Notes: generated by a model from the letters alone, not told the origin. A stretch of 64,000 bases of DNA from Helichrysum umbraculigerum (GCA_949592205.1 CATIUR010000004.1:89454337-89518336), one strand, 5' to 3'. Shown: positions 32,332-44,504, counted from the stretch's first letter. Program-made: numbers and translations.

Positions 32332-34869
32332 ATGTCTAGGCAACCTAAGGTATTTCATGTCTCCATTAAATCTTCCTACTAGTGATTTTTGAGATGAATA
32401 TCTTGAATCCGGGTTTGGGTTGATTCAAGTGTGGGGATGAATTCCTTTGTGGTTTTGTTGTGTATTATGCTTGATTCATGCATGTTACTCAGTTTATACC
32501 ATGATCTTTTGTTTAAATTGCTCGATTTAGATGATTTACAAATTAGGGTTCATATGCTAATTTGGGGATAATCCGAATTTAGTGGTTTATGCTTGATAGT
32601 TGGTGCTAATTGTGGTGTAATTCGTGTTAGCAAGTATAATGTAGTTAATTAGTGGGTTGATTTCCATTTGTGGATGATTTAGAAAAATTAGGGTTTATGT
32701 GGAATTTGGGGAAGAAGGAGTTGACTTTTCTGGTCAACTTTGACTTTTGCTTTGACTGACTTTGGTGTAACTTGTGATTGTAATACATGTCTAGAAACCA
32801 TTTGAGTGATCCTTTTTACTCAATTCAAGTTCATGTTTGATATTGAAGTTATGCATTTATGAGGTAGTCAATAGGTTTGGTATGTAACTTTGATTGTAAG
32901 GCTTGCTTGAGTCACATTGTATGTCATTGGCATGATTCAAACGTGGTTTAATATTAGGTTGCATGTTTATCCTTATTGAGTTTAAGTTCTGGCTATGTGA
33001 TTTATTGGTAACTGTCGGTTTGTGCTATGCTTGCATTTGTTGATTGTTTTGCTTTATGATGCGGTTATTAGTGTGTGTGCTCGGTTACTGGGGGTGTGGT
33101 TGTGTCTGACATTAATCGCTCATTTTGTCATATTTTTGCTAACTCTAACACAATTTTGGAAATTTTGTATCTTGTTGTGTTGTGTTGTGCAGAGAGGCAG
33201 ACCTGACACCTATGAGCCTCAGTATCCTGAAAGTATTTATGAGGGTTTAATGCCTGCAGACCGCCACCCTCATTTGATTTTTGGACGCCATACGTATAAC
33301 TACCTGGAATACACAGAAGCCTTGTATAAAATTCATAAAAATGAATGCGAATACCCTCGGGAAATTAACTGGAACCCGTTGGAGGTTGTCGGGGTTGCTC
33401 ATGATATTCGCAAGACTTTTACTCAAACTGTGAAGTTCGATGACGAGGCTTTTGGTGTAAATGACTTAGAAAAGCTTCTTGGGATCCAAGAAAATATTTA
33501 CGAAGAGTTGGTAATGGAATTTTTGGCAACTTTGGAAATGTTCCTTATCAACAATGTCGACGATAAATTCTTGAGTTTCAGACTTGGTGGGGCTCCTAGA
33601 AAATTATCCTTGAAAGAGCTTGCGGGTTGTTTGGGGATTTATACGGATGAGGAATATTCTTCCCATTGGATTGATAGGTACATTATGACTGGGGCAAGAC
33701 TAGATGAGGGGCAATGTGATGCTGAAGTTTGGGCAACGCTCAGTACATCACGATATCTTGGGGGGAAGAATTTGAACAAACATCTTACATCCCCCAAGTA
33801 TAGGGTGATACACAAAATGTTAGCAAACACACTGACTCTTAGGGGAACAAATAGGGAGAAGGTGACCTTGATCGACTTGTGGTTTTTGGATAAGTTGAAG
33901 AGTAGGGATAGGATCAATGTCCCATTTGCAGTGGGCAAGTACCTTCACGCCTATGCTAGTGGGCATAAGCCCACGTCCAAACTTTGTGGTGGTCATCTAA
34001 TCACCCGGATCGCAAAGGGCTTAAAGGTCAGTTTGAAGCCCCGAGGAGTTCCCGCCTATACCTTAGTGGAAAACAATACCCTTCCAATTGGGGCCGAATC
34101 CTATGCCACGGCCCACATCTTGAGAAAGAAGGGTGGTTCTTATGTTGCTTATAATCTCACTCCTCAAGAGGCGGCCACTGTATCTCGAGCCGGGTCTCGG
34201 GGAAAAAGGCCCGTCACAATTGAGGATTCTGATGAGGAAGAAGAGGCAGAGCAAGAGCAAGAAGAAGAAGCTGAAGTTAATGTGCATCCGGGTCGTGGTC
34301 ATTCATCTCATTCTGGAGAGCCCGTGAACTGGCAGAGTTTTATGTCCAGCTTCAACAGTATGCAACTTGAGCAAAATCGAAGATGGGGAGAACAAGAAGC
34401 CTGGCAACGGGAGAATGTGGCTTTCAGGGACGAGTCTAGGTATGAGTGGGGAGTTAATCAATACCAAAATGATTGGCTAATTCACGACCATGAGCGAATG
34501 GGCCACCATGTGCCCGACCATGTGCCTATCCCGTATCATCCATCACCTCGTTGGGGCGAGCCGGGGGGGGGGGGGGGGAGGGGGGGGGGTATCCTCCCTG
34601 CTCCTATTTATGATCGGGATGCTGCTTTAGTGGAGCTCCAGCGACATCAGGAGCATATGCACACATCTGATTATCACCAGCAGCAGCAGGATTGGGGCAC
34701 TCCTTGGTCCTCAGCTCCATCCCAGCCTAACACTTGGACACCTCCTGAGCCCTCCAACTGGCAACAAGAGGCTTATCACCATTGGCTTTTTGGATCGCCA
34801 TCACCGTATCAGCAGCAGTATCAGCAGGATGATCCCACCCAGGACCCGCCCCATGATGGGGGTTGGTAG
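32332..34869 (+). CDS. Element A ORF2 in env position (ATHILA ORF-1 family), probably spliced
   Basis: The long open frame at 33,022-34,869 begins without an ATG. Its first 57 codons encode a hydrophobic stretch that I read as intron. The better model is exon 1 at 32,332-32,349 (six codons), an intron at 32,350-33,192 (GTATTT...TTGTGCAG), and exon 2 at 33,193-34,869, giving about 564 residues with the phase preserved. Exon 2 resembles the conserved ATHILA ORF-1 domain family (as I remember it) in the region LGIYTDEEY through HKPTSKLCGGHLITRIAKGL. It then has an acidic tract (EDSDEEEEAEQEQEEEAE) and a Gln/Trp/Pro-rich tail with a Gly run. Athila elements carry an env-like ORF here. I see no convincing signal peptide or fusion motif in the spliced form, so an envelope function is not supported by sequence. 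Confidence 0.7.
34563..34589 (+). repeat. G-run (16 G, A, 10 G) within ORF2
   Basis: Almost pure guanine in the coding strand, encoding Gly-Gly-Gly-Gly-Gly-Arg-Gly-Gly-Gly. It is prone to slippage, so its exact length could be a sequencing artefact; the frame is open as given. Confidence 0.85.
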
Positions 34870-36811
34870 TTGGGCATTGTTATTATTTATTCTGGGATTG
34901 TAAAACTCTAAACAATTTTTTTATTTCTGCGTTATTTTTCTTTTTGGTTCTTTGGATGATTAGCATTCATTGTTTCATTTTTATTTTTATTTTATTATCA
35001 TATGTGCTTGTGTTTGGTGTTTGTTTGTTTGTTGCCCATTTGTAGCATGCAGAGCTGGAGTGGTTTTCTACAAGTCTATCATGAGCCATCTCCTCCATTC
35101 TCACCTTCATGCAAAACCCCCGGGGAAGTTCTCGTTTCTTTTTACCCCCGCGCTTTTGCTTATTTATTGATTATATTTGCATTGGGGTCAATGCAAACCT
35201 TAAGTGTGGGGAGGTATTCACTTGAATCTTGTTCCTAGTATATTGTTGTTTTATAGCCACTTATTAGGTCTGTTATTGATCTTGGATTTTCCAATTGAAC
35301 TTTACGAATTCTAATAACGGGTTATGGAATGGTAGTATGCTAGGGATTTGCTTGTCCTTATTAAATTAATTGCTTTGGAATGTGTTAGTTAAAATCTATT
35401 AAAAGCAATTAAATGTTTCCCTCTTGCAACATAATTTTTAGAGATGTGTCATAAAAGCAACCTAATAGGGTGAATTGCATGACTAGCACGCTTGTAGCCC
35501 CCACTATGAAAAATTGTGAGAAATTTGAGCCTTATTGAGAAAAATACTTACCTTTAGTGTTTACATTGTTTGATTGCTATGAGTGTGCCGGTGATTGTAG
35601 TTTGTTCTAGAACTTGCCTTAGTGATGCATTTTGAGACCGCTGTGGGATCACGGAAATGTGATATAGGTGGGGTCAAAGACGAGGAGGTATTCTTAGGAA
35701 TTTTTGATCTTATTTTGTTTTAAAACCATTTATATCCAGTTAACACAGGTCGTTAGCACTCATTTTTAGTGCTAAGAAACCCCTAGAAAACTTCCACATT
35801 CAATCCACTAAATATTAGCCTTATTTTTGTGTAGTCAATTCCCGAACCATCACTTTTCTAAAATGTTGCCTAGTTGGAATTTATGATGAATTTTACCAAA
35901 AATGTGACTTAAATCGTTTTGAATTGGGATTCTAGTGTTAAATTCTATGATTGAGATTGGAAACAATTAAATGAGTAGAAGTTAACCTTTGTGCTTAAAG
36001 TTTATAGTTGGATGATTGTAGTCAACTAAATGGCCTTTGAATTCCTAAACAAGTAGTTCCCGAGGGGTGTTTTACGCCTAGCCACTTAAGGCCTTTATCC
36101 AGTCTAGGATGGTTGGTCCGAAAGTTCGTTACACAGGGTTCATAGAAAGTCATAGAATGCAATTATTCAATTCAAATGTGAAAAAAAAAAAATCAATTTG
36201 AGTTATTTGTGCGAAATTGTTAAAGTATGAGTCATAAATGAGAACAAATAATAAGTTGAATTGATTTGGCACGAGAGTCCTAAGTTTCATTACTGTCACA
36301 TGTTTAAACCAATGGGTAACATTTCCGCATTTTTCATGGGACTTGACTACCACTTTTCACCAATTATTGTGTCTATCATACCCATATTCCATAATTAGCC
36401 TGCATTGTTACAACACATGCTAGAATACCTCCTTTGAGATCTCACTTGGTGCTCACGCCAAGTCGGTGGAGATTTGATCCTCTTGCAAGCCTATGGTAAC
36501 AATGCATCACGACTTGACTTGATTGAGTGTTACATTGCTTACTTCCTTACCTTGTAGTTGTATAGGTTGAGAGTGAGTGACTAAACACTTATCCTTATGT
36601 GAGGTGCTAGGTCGTGCATTCGGGCTTGACAACTAAAACATCTCGAGTTTTAATGCTTATACATATGTTGCTAGCCTAATTGCCTTGGTAGTTAGTGTTA
36701 GTATTGTTTTGGTAAACTTGATATTCACCTATTGTTGTTGCAAGAGTGGGTTTTGAAATGGTAAAATAATGGTTTGCTTGAGGACAAGCAAAGTTCAAGT
36801 GTGGGGATATT
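34870..36811 (+). other. Element A 3' non-coding region and polypurine tract
   Basis: About 1.9 kb between ORF2 and the 3' LTR. I see no coding signal; the small ORFs are AT-rich chance frames. The motif AAGTGTGGGGAT occurs just before the LTR (36,797-36,810), the expected position of the polypurine tract, and similar AAGTGTGGGGA copies occur near 35,200 and 32,429. Confidence 0.7.
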
Positions 36812-38688
36812 TGATATCGCTCATTTTGTCTATATAAATATATCGCGATATCATTGTTTTGCATATGTACTTTAGTGGATTTCGAGAACTTTCGATACTT
36901 ATTTTGTTTGGAAATCCATTTCAGGTGAAAAGCTGAAACGCATGCGATTTGGTGTGAAATTGGTGATGTTTAGATCAAAAGTTGGCTGAGCTGGAATTCT
37001 GGTCTAGCCGATCGGCTTCCTCGTTAGCCGATCGGTTCTTATGATATAACCGATCTGCTTAATTTAGCTGATCGGTTCACCTAGTTCATTTCCATCTCCG
37101 TAGCCTGCCCGTTTTGGTGCTTGAGTTCTTGAAGTGAAGAAGCCGATTGGCTGGAGCTCGCGAGCCGTTCGGCTGGTCATGAAGAGCCGATCGGCTGGTC
37201 ATGTTAAGCCGATCGGCTATGTGTGGATCTGAGTGAGAGGTATGGTGGTTGATGAGCTGTCCGTTTCTGATTGGTTGGCATTTAATGCCAACCGTTTTTC
37301 CCATCCGTTTTTCAAATAAAAAAAATAAAAATAAAAAAGAAAAGTAAAAAATGGGGGTGTTTGGTCGGCTAGCTTCATAATCAATTCATCATCTTCATCT
37401 CACACACTCCTCATAACACACATTACACTTCCAACTTCCATCTTCATTTACTACCCACATTTACTCTCATCTTCATCTCATTTACTCCACTTCACCCAAC
37501 CAAAAATCACCATTTACTTCACATTTTCGCAAGGATCTAGCTAGGAATTTGTGAGGGAAACATCGAGCAAACATCATTTGGAACAATTGTGTAACAAATT
37601 TGGTATAATTTCGATTTAATCTAATTTCAAGTTATTTATGGATTTGTTTAGTGTTTATGATTTTTGCTTGATGATTGTGATTATGTGTGGCTAGTTACCT
37701 TTGTGTTTGCTTGGATGAGATAACTAGTTGATTAGGGGTGTATATTTTGGATGTTAATTTATGCTTGAGTTTGTGAATCATCCATGGATTTGTATGTATT
37801 TATTTAGTTGTTGTTATGAACTTTCGGCATTTTAGCTAAACAATTATAGCGAATGTTCTTTGTTTAGTAAAAATACCTAAATAAGTTATTTGTCATTTGT
37901 GGACCAAAGCATTTGATGATTGTAACAACACTAGTTAAATATATACAAGTTAGCGATTATAGCGAATGTTTGTCGTGTGGATGATTTGCAAACTCACAAA
38001 TTTAAATTTATGTTTAATCGTAGAACCTTGTGTGATTGAGCTTAATCACTAGAATTTAACCATTTGGTAATTTACTAATTGATATAGCGAACGTTTTCAA
38101 CCAAGTAAATTGCTACCAATTATTTGTCTATGAATGATTGAACAAAATTGCGAATGTAATTTTGGAATGTGTTAAATGATTTGGCTAAATTGTATAAGAT
38201 AGTAACCACGGCGAACGTCCGTTACTATATTAAATCATAGGTTTGTTGATTGAAGTTGAACCTTAGGTCTCAGAGAACTTTGAGCTTAGGTTTGATGAAT
38301 GTTACCATTTAGCATATGTCTTAACCGGTTATAATTCTACACCCCGAAATCACTAGTGAAATAATCCAAGCAAACATTGTTTTTAATATTTGTAAGTTCC
38401 AAATCAATCACTTTGACTCTAAAGAGTCCACTTGCCTAGTTTAACTAAGATTTCGTAGTTATAAGCAACGTGACAATTCGGTCACACAAACCAACCACAT
38501 TTTATTTTCCCTTTTTAAATTGCTCACACTTATATCGATCATCCAATCTAGTTCCCTGTGTTCGAACCCGAACTTACCCAACTATACTATTACACGATAG
38601 GGTCCACTGCCCGGTTGTGTTTTGGTCTAGCTCGGTACTTTCTTGTTCACTTTTCAACGATAATTTTATAACTAGATTTTGCACATCA
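36812..38688 (+). mobile_element. Element A 3' LTR
   Basis: 1,877 bp, near-identical to 23,859-25,723. Differences seen: G to A near 36,971, C to T near 37,147, C to T near 38,589, and a longer A-rich tract near 37,317-37,345. Ends TTTTGCACATCA, followed by ATAAG. Confidence 0.93.
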
Positions 38689-38780
38689 ATAAGTATCTAA
38701 ATTTACATAAATACAATAAAAGTATATAAAAACTAGGGAATATTGTTATATAAATATGACATTATTTGATGTTATCAACA
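38689..38780 (-). mobile_element. Element G: LTR-like sequence, right part
   Basis: Starts with the second ATAAG copy. Joined to 23,858 it gives a continuous AT-rich sequence, and the putative LTR start (TGTTGATAAC on the minus strand) is at 38,780. Boundary by inference only. Confidence 0.4.
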
Positions 38781-40262
38781 CATTGTAATGCATTTAACGA
38801 ATGTAATAGGTAGTTGTGTGTTTCCACTAACTGCGTGGTTTTATGATTATTGTTTTCCTCTTTCAAAATGGTTAATCTTTGTGGTTTATGACGCCCGATT
38901 TCGTAAAGCTGTAAATCAAAAGTTTTGTTCATGGTTTGATTGATCTAACGAATTACTCAACGATATTCATTTTAGTGTGCAATTATTTAGCCGTGAACTA
39001 ATACTTTAACATGTTTAATATTTAACATCATTTATCTTATCTTATAAACAAAATACTGCAATAGGGTCACATCTTTAGCTCCTTTTATTGGATAAAGGGG
39101 ACGATACCCCAGAAAATATTTATAATAAAACATAAAAATACTTATAGCGTAAGTTTGAGCATATCCGGTCAAAAGGAGATGATTGATATACATCTCAAAC
39201 AACTACAATAAGATCTATCAAACTAAAAAAAATGCCAAAATGCAATCCGTAATTGAAGCAATTGATTTGATTTTCTGATAAAAAAAGAGAAAATGATTTA
39301 AAAAGAATGATAAAAAAAGATTCGATTCGAAAAGCAAATTAAAAACGAGTAAATTAAACCATAATTTCATAAGAGTCTACCCTTGTTTTGAGCTATTATT
39401 TGAAATTTGAAATGGTGTATTGAATGAAAGAAAAAAAATAAAGAGCTCTAAAATTTGAGGGATGACACATTGGTTATTATTTTACGGATATAATAAGCGT
39501 TTTTGGTGCTTGTGTGAAAACCCTCGTTGAAATCCGACCTGTTAATTGATAATGATGGTGGTGGTTGATCTCCAACTGGTTAATCAATGGTGGTGGTTCA
39601 ACTGCGTTGGTTATTTAAAGTGGTGGTTGTGATTTCCGGTGGTGGTAGGAGGATGAAATCTGTGGTTGATGGTTCTCTTTTTTTTTTTTTTTTGTTTCTT
39701 GAACTCAAATGGAATTAATTATGTGTTGGGGTTTATATTCCAGTAGATCTAATTAATTGTCCACGTTTGATTTGTAAATATATATTTTTTCTTCCCTCAA
39801 AGTAAGTCTATATAATATTTATTGGTGTGAGTTTGAGGAGTTTACCAAAGGTAAATTTAGGAATATTACTTTTTGAGAGAAATGCAAGTGTTATTGAAAT
39901 AGAGGAAGAAGATGAAGGGCATTATGGTCATTTAACATGATCTAACGGAAAATTTTAATGAAAGTTAGACGGAAGGACAATAATTGCAGAAAACGAAAAT
40001 TGTAGAAAAAATTCTTTAAGGACAAAATCGGCTAAAACACAAGACCACATGGACAAAAATTAAAAATTTCGTAAAGTAAAAAATAAGGAAAGGTCAAAGG
40101 GTATTTAATGGTTACCTTAATTAGAGAAAGATATATGTAGTATTAGTCTTTCTAGCATAAAAGATTAGGAATAAAAATATCATGATTTTGATGAATGGTT
40201 AGATGATTAAAGATGGCTTCGCATCCAAGAATTGAGGATCTTGTATGGTTTTTCTTATGATA
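38781..40262. other. AT-rich intergenic stretch
   Basis: About 1.5 kb with no ORF or RNA gene that I can support. It holds GGTGGTGGTT-rich patches near 39,550-39,640, a poly-T run near 39,680, and a stretch near 39,930-40,070 that looks like a decayed foldback element. Confidence 0.5.
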
Positions 40263-40264
40263 TA

Positions 40265-40517
40265 CTCCCTCCGTTCCAAAATAAATGTCATGTTTTGACT
40301 TTTTAAGTCTTTCTTTTTCAACTTTGACTTTAAATATTTTTATTTGTGTTATATAATACTTTAAAAAAATTATACCAATGATAATATAGTTAAAACCAAT
40401 CAATTCATATATTGTGTATCAAGTATTATATAACACAAATAAAAATATTTAAGGTTAAAGTTGAAAAAGAAAGACTTCAAAAACTGAAACAGAATACTTA
40501 TTCTGGGATGGAGGAAG
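40265..40517. mobile_element. Stowaway MITE (Tc1/mariner), 253 bp
   Basis: The left end is CTCCCTCCGTTCCAAAATAA and the right end is its imperfect inverse (TTATTCTGGGATGGAGGAAG on the plus strand). TA duplications flank it at 40,263-40,264 and 40,518-40,519. The whole element folds back on itself. No coding capacity; the small ORFs across it are not genes. Confidence 0.92.
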
Positions 40518-41033
40518 TATATAATAGATACATTTTGGAAAAAATGATAAATAGACTTAATATAATACCTATATTTAATTAGATAATCATACATATACGA
40601 ACATAATAAAGAGATGACATATGGCGTATTCGATTTATAATACAAGGAGATAGAATATATATACCACCAATAAGAGCATACGGTGTGCAAGCGTTCTCAT
40701 CAAAATCCTGGTTGAGAACGCCGTCGGACGGAGTTCTGTCGAACCGGAACGGCATTCCCGACGGCGTTATTATGCGGCGTCCGATTCAAAACGGTGACTT
40801 CCTTATTCTTTTTTTTCTTTTTGCTTTTGTCTTTTTGGTTTCTAGCGAGTTTAAAAAAAACCGTTTTTTCTTAAAATAAGCGGTTGAACCGCTATCTTAA
40901 TTAAAAAAAATATTTCCCAAACCTTTTCACATCTCTATATATACATACACATTTTACACTATAATTCACGCATCAATCTTATTTTTTTCTGTATGATTCA
41001 ATACATATTTCACATACATTTTACACTAAAAAT

Positions 41034-43412
41034 GTCTTCCTATTCTTCTTCCAACGATGAAAACACGATAAAACTTCTTATTTTTGCTCGTGATTATCGT
41101 AACGAGGTTTTAATTCCTCAAGAAGAAGTCGAAAGTTCCAATGCTCATCCACGTCGCTTCATACCTCGTGACCGAGCAACGGTGGAACAAAATTTAATGA
41201 ATGATTACTTTGTCGAAATTATGAAATATCCGCATGTATATTTCAAATGTCGCTTCCGAATAAGTCATCGTTAATTCCTCCGAATTTGTTAAGGTATTAG
41301 TTCTTACTCTATCGAACCTCTCCCCGACTATTTTTGTGGTTTCGTCAACGAGTCGATGCTCGTGGCGTTTCGGGTTTTACTACAAATTGAAAAGTCATTT
41401 GTAGATCCCCTCTGGTCGATCTTGACTTCGATCTAACAACTTAACCGATGTGGAATCTCAATTAAATTGATGTATTCGTAATGTTTATAATCGAAAACGA
41501 ACACACAATGTAAATAATATGTTTTCTATTAAATTCACAGAGTTGAACGATTACAGACTTCAAACGCACAAACTCTCTCAATTACAATCTCTCTTAGACG
41601 CATACTTAGACAAAATACAAAACACGTATTTATATTGTTACTGTTCATGCATACTTTTTTGCCTGCGTTCTAAATTATGTACGCACAAACAAGTACACAG
41701 AAGCCAACAAGTACGCTGTACATAAGTGTTGAAACACAAAATACAAAGATAAAACAATTTAAGCTTCAATCTTCAATCCAAGGTGTCTGACACCACCTTT
41801 GCACTAACAACTTTCGCCCTTTGTCAATTGGCATGCATTACAAGTCCGGATGCCTTTGATGAATATTTACAAATGTCAGAAAGAGTCTCTCGTGATACTT
41901 TACAAAATTTTACAAAGTGTGTTATTGATTTATATTCAAATGTGTACATGAGAAAACCAACAAACGATGACATACATCATTTGTATGACAAACATCACGA
42001 GCTTCATGGTTTTCACGGCATGCTTGGTAGTAGGGGTGTTCATAATAATCCGAAACTGAAAAACCGAGTCAAAAATCATTGAACCGTAACAAATTTTAGG
42101 TTAACTAAACCGAAATTTTTTTGTTTTTCGGTTTCGGTTAAGTGAACCGATATTTTTTCGGTTCTTCAGTTTCGGCTCACGATATTTGTCACAACCGGTT
42201 AACCGACAAACCGAAAATTTTAAATTACAATTTTAAATATGTGTACATACATATATAGATATATAGATAATATTACTAAATATCTTATAATTTTCAATAG
42301 GATTATAATATTTTTGTATTTATGTTAGTACGAATGTTCATATTTTTGCATTTTTAGTAGTTAAGTTTTTAGTTTTGTGACTAAATTGGTTCGGCATTCA
42401 TGCATTTATGTTTTGTACCTAACTAAAATGTGTTATGTTTGTTGTTATAATGATCAACATGTAAAATTAATAGAAAATATTCACAAATATGTGTGTATTT
42501 ATGTGTTACTATTTATATTTTAAATGATTAGTAATTAAAACGGTTAATTTGGTTAACCGTATAACCGAACCGGAACCCGAACTTTTCGCTTACGGTTTAG
42601 GTTCAAGAAAATGATGAACCGAGGATTCGGTTAACGGGTCTACGGTTAACCAAACCTCCAGTTAACCGTCCGTGAACACCCCTACTTGGTAGTATAGATT
42701 GTATGTATTGGGCTTGGACACATCGCCCAAATGCATGGAAAGGGCAATTACACACGAGGCGATCATGGGTATCCCTCCGCTTATGCTTGAAGCCGTCGCC
42801 TAGTACGACATGTGGATTTGGCATGTATACTTTGGGGTTGCGGGTTCCAATAATGACTTATAAGTTCTTAACACGTCTCCTTTTTTAAAGAATTTGTTAA
42901 ATGACTCCGCTCCCCAAGTTCCGTATACAGTGGCTGATATGGATTTCGATAGAGGGTACTATCTTGTTGATGGGATATACCCGTCATGGGCATCGTTCGT
43001 CAAGGGCTTCTCAAGTGAGATTGATCAAAAGAGGCTTTATTTTAGTAAGAAATAAACTTCTACCCGAAAGGACGTTGAGCGCACTTTTGGTGTTTTACAA
43101 GGCCGGTGGCATATTCTACAACAACCCCCAAGATCTTATAGTCTAAACGATATAAAACGAATCATATATGCTTGTATCATACTACATAACATGATAATTG
43201 AAGACAACGGTTACAACATTGCCGAGAATGAAGTATATTTTGTACATATTAGGAACATACAAGGTACTTGGATCGATAGGTGTAATACATACCAGGGAAA
43301 AACAAAGGAACTACGTGATCGAGAGGTGCACTAGGGACTTCGAGCCGACCTTGTGAAGCATATTTGGAAGAATCGTGAGCAGAGGTGGAATGAAGCGAAC
43401 GCATTAGAGTAG
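41034..43412 (+). pseudogene. Harbinger-type transposase (DDE endonuclease), broken
   Basis: Plant Harbinger transposase pieces appear in order but in changing frames. The N-terminal part from ATG 41,034 has DRATVEQNLMNDYFVE and FKCRFRISHR. After about 500 bp of non-coding sequence (41,280-41,780) comes SPDAFDEYLQMSERVSRDTLQ, then HELHGFHGMLGS. The hAT-type insertion follows, and then IDCMYWAW (first catalytic Asp), GSNND (second Asp) and VERTFGVLQGRW...IILHNMIIEDN (catalytic Glu), ending NEANALE and a stop at 43,410-43,412. At least two frameshifts and internal stops make it inactive. The 500-bp gap could be an intron or a second insertion. Confidence 0.82.
42031..42684. mobile_element. hAT-type non-autonomous element inside the transposase gene
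   Basis: Inverted ends TAGGGGTGTTCA (left) and TGAACACCCCTA (right), with an exact 8-bp duplication CTTGGTAG at 42,023-42,030 and 42,685-42,692. It is 654 bp and AT-rich, with repeated GGTTAACCG / AACCGAA words near both ends, and no coding capacity. Removing it restores the frame of the transposase across LGS-IDC. Confidence 0.9.
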
Positions 43413-43668
43413 TTTATTTTAATTGTTGTTTTTAAATTAGTGTCTTTAAATTATGTATTTTTAAATTTTAGGACTTGTAATTTTTTTATTTGTTTTAATG
43501 AATGAATTGTTGTTTTATTTAATTTATTTGTTATTCAAAATAATCTTATCGAATTATTTGTATTTAAAAAACTAAAAAACAAAAAATAAGAAACACTGTA
43601 TCCCACACCATCAGATTTTCAGCAACAGTGTTCTCACCGGAACAATGTCATCACACCCTGTGCTCTAA

Positions 43669-44099
43669 GTAATTAAACATATTTTCAAGTCAATGTAATT
43701 AAGCTCATATATCATTGCTAACATTGACCCTTGAGTTATTATTACATGTGACTAATTACATGGCAAGTTTCTATAATAGATCATTCACAAGTCACAACAT
43801 TCTTTAAATCGTCTTAGGAAATCTTATACACAAAATAAAACTAGTAATCAATGAACTATGTCACATCGTAAAAATTCAATAGTCTTCGTTTCAGCTGAAA
43901 ATCTTCAGGCACATATCTCTCTCCCGCAACAGCAATGACTCAATGCTAAGTGAAAGACAGTGATGTTCCATGTAATTCACCTTGAGATCGAATCAATTCA
44001 CTTGAAAGGTGAAGATTATTGCACTTGTAGAGTTGAAAATCAAGACAACATACAATAGTAAAAAAATAGTAAAAAGTGTAAATTTTAATAATTTTAATA
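43669..44099. other. Intergenic stretch
   Basis: AT-rich, with nothing gene-like on either strand. Confidence 0.5.
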
Positions 44100-44367
44100 G
44101 AGTAATGCTAAATAGATCTACCTGCGCAGACCTAAAAGTAGACCGAATTTTATATATGGTTACAATTTTTCTCTCTATTAATCTTTTTCAATCAATTTCA
44201 AAAATGATTGGTAGAGTTTAATTTATAAGACTATATATGGTCCTAAAGATGTGATTCGTAGGTTTGAAAAATTGATTGGATGAGATTAAGAGAGAGAAAA
44301 AAATCAACCAATCAAAAAATTAGACATACTTTTAAGTCTATATAATTAAGTATATTTAACATTACTC
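44100..44367. mobile_element. Foldback MITE, 268 bp, class uncertain
   Basis: Ends GAGTAATGCTAAATA and TATTTAACATTACTC are inverted repeats, and most of the interior pairs as well (for example TCTCTCTATTAATCTTTTTC with GATTAAGAGAGAGA). No convincing target duplication was found, so I do not assign the superfamily. Confidence 0.65.
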
Positions 44368-44504
44368 GATCAATTTTTCAAACATCCAAATCACATCTGT
44401 AAGCCCATCAATTATTTTCCATTTTAATATCATTATCCCTTATATATACTTATACTTGTAAAATAAAATGAGATTTCACAAATTAATGTATGAAGGTATC
44501 GTTA

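Larger units (their letters stand above)
23859..38688 (+). mobile_element. Element A: young, apparently complete Athila-type element
   Basis: 14,830 bp with TG...CA LTRs of 1,865 and 1,877 bp and perfect ATAAG duplications at 23,854-23,858 and 38,689-38,693. A tRNA-Asp-type PBS follows the 5' LTR and a purine-rich tract precedes the 3' LTR. Inside are an open gag-pol, a spacer with palindromic boxes, a second ORF in the env position with a probable intron, and about 1.9 kb of non-coding sequence. By eye the LTRs differ by three substitutions (all C:G to T:A type) and a 12-bp length change in an A-rich tract. This indicates a very recent insertion. Confidence 0.93.
40674..43665 (+). mobile_element. 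PIF/Harbinger element, complete but decayed
   Basis: Terminal inverted repeats GAGCATACGGTGTG and (right, inverted) GAGCACAGGGTGTG, with further matching sequence inward (GTTCTCA on both sides). The 3-bp TAA duplications at 40,671-40,673 and 43,666-43,668 are typical of this superfamily. It carries the broken transposase gene 41,034-43,412, which is itself interrupted by an hAT-type element. Confidence 0.85.

Noticed and set aside
33022..33192. N-terminal signal peptide or membrane anchor of ORF2
   Set aside because: The stretch has no ATG start and is bounded by good splice sites; a short upstream exon joins in phase, so it is better read as intron.
41034..41274. Expressed small host gene
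   Set aside because: It matches the N-terminus of Harbinger transposases and lies inside an element with terminal repeats and TAA duplications.
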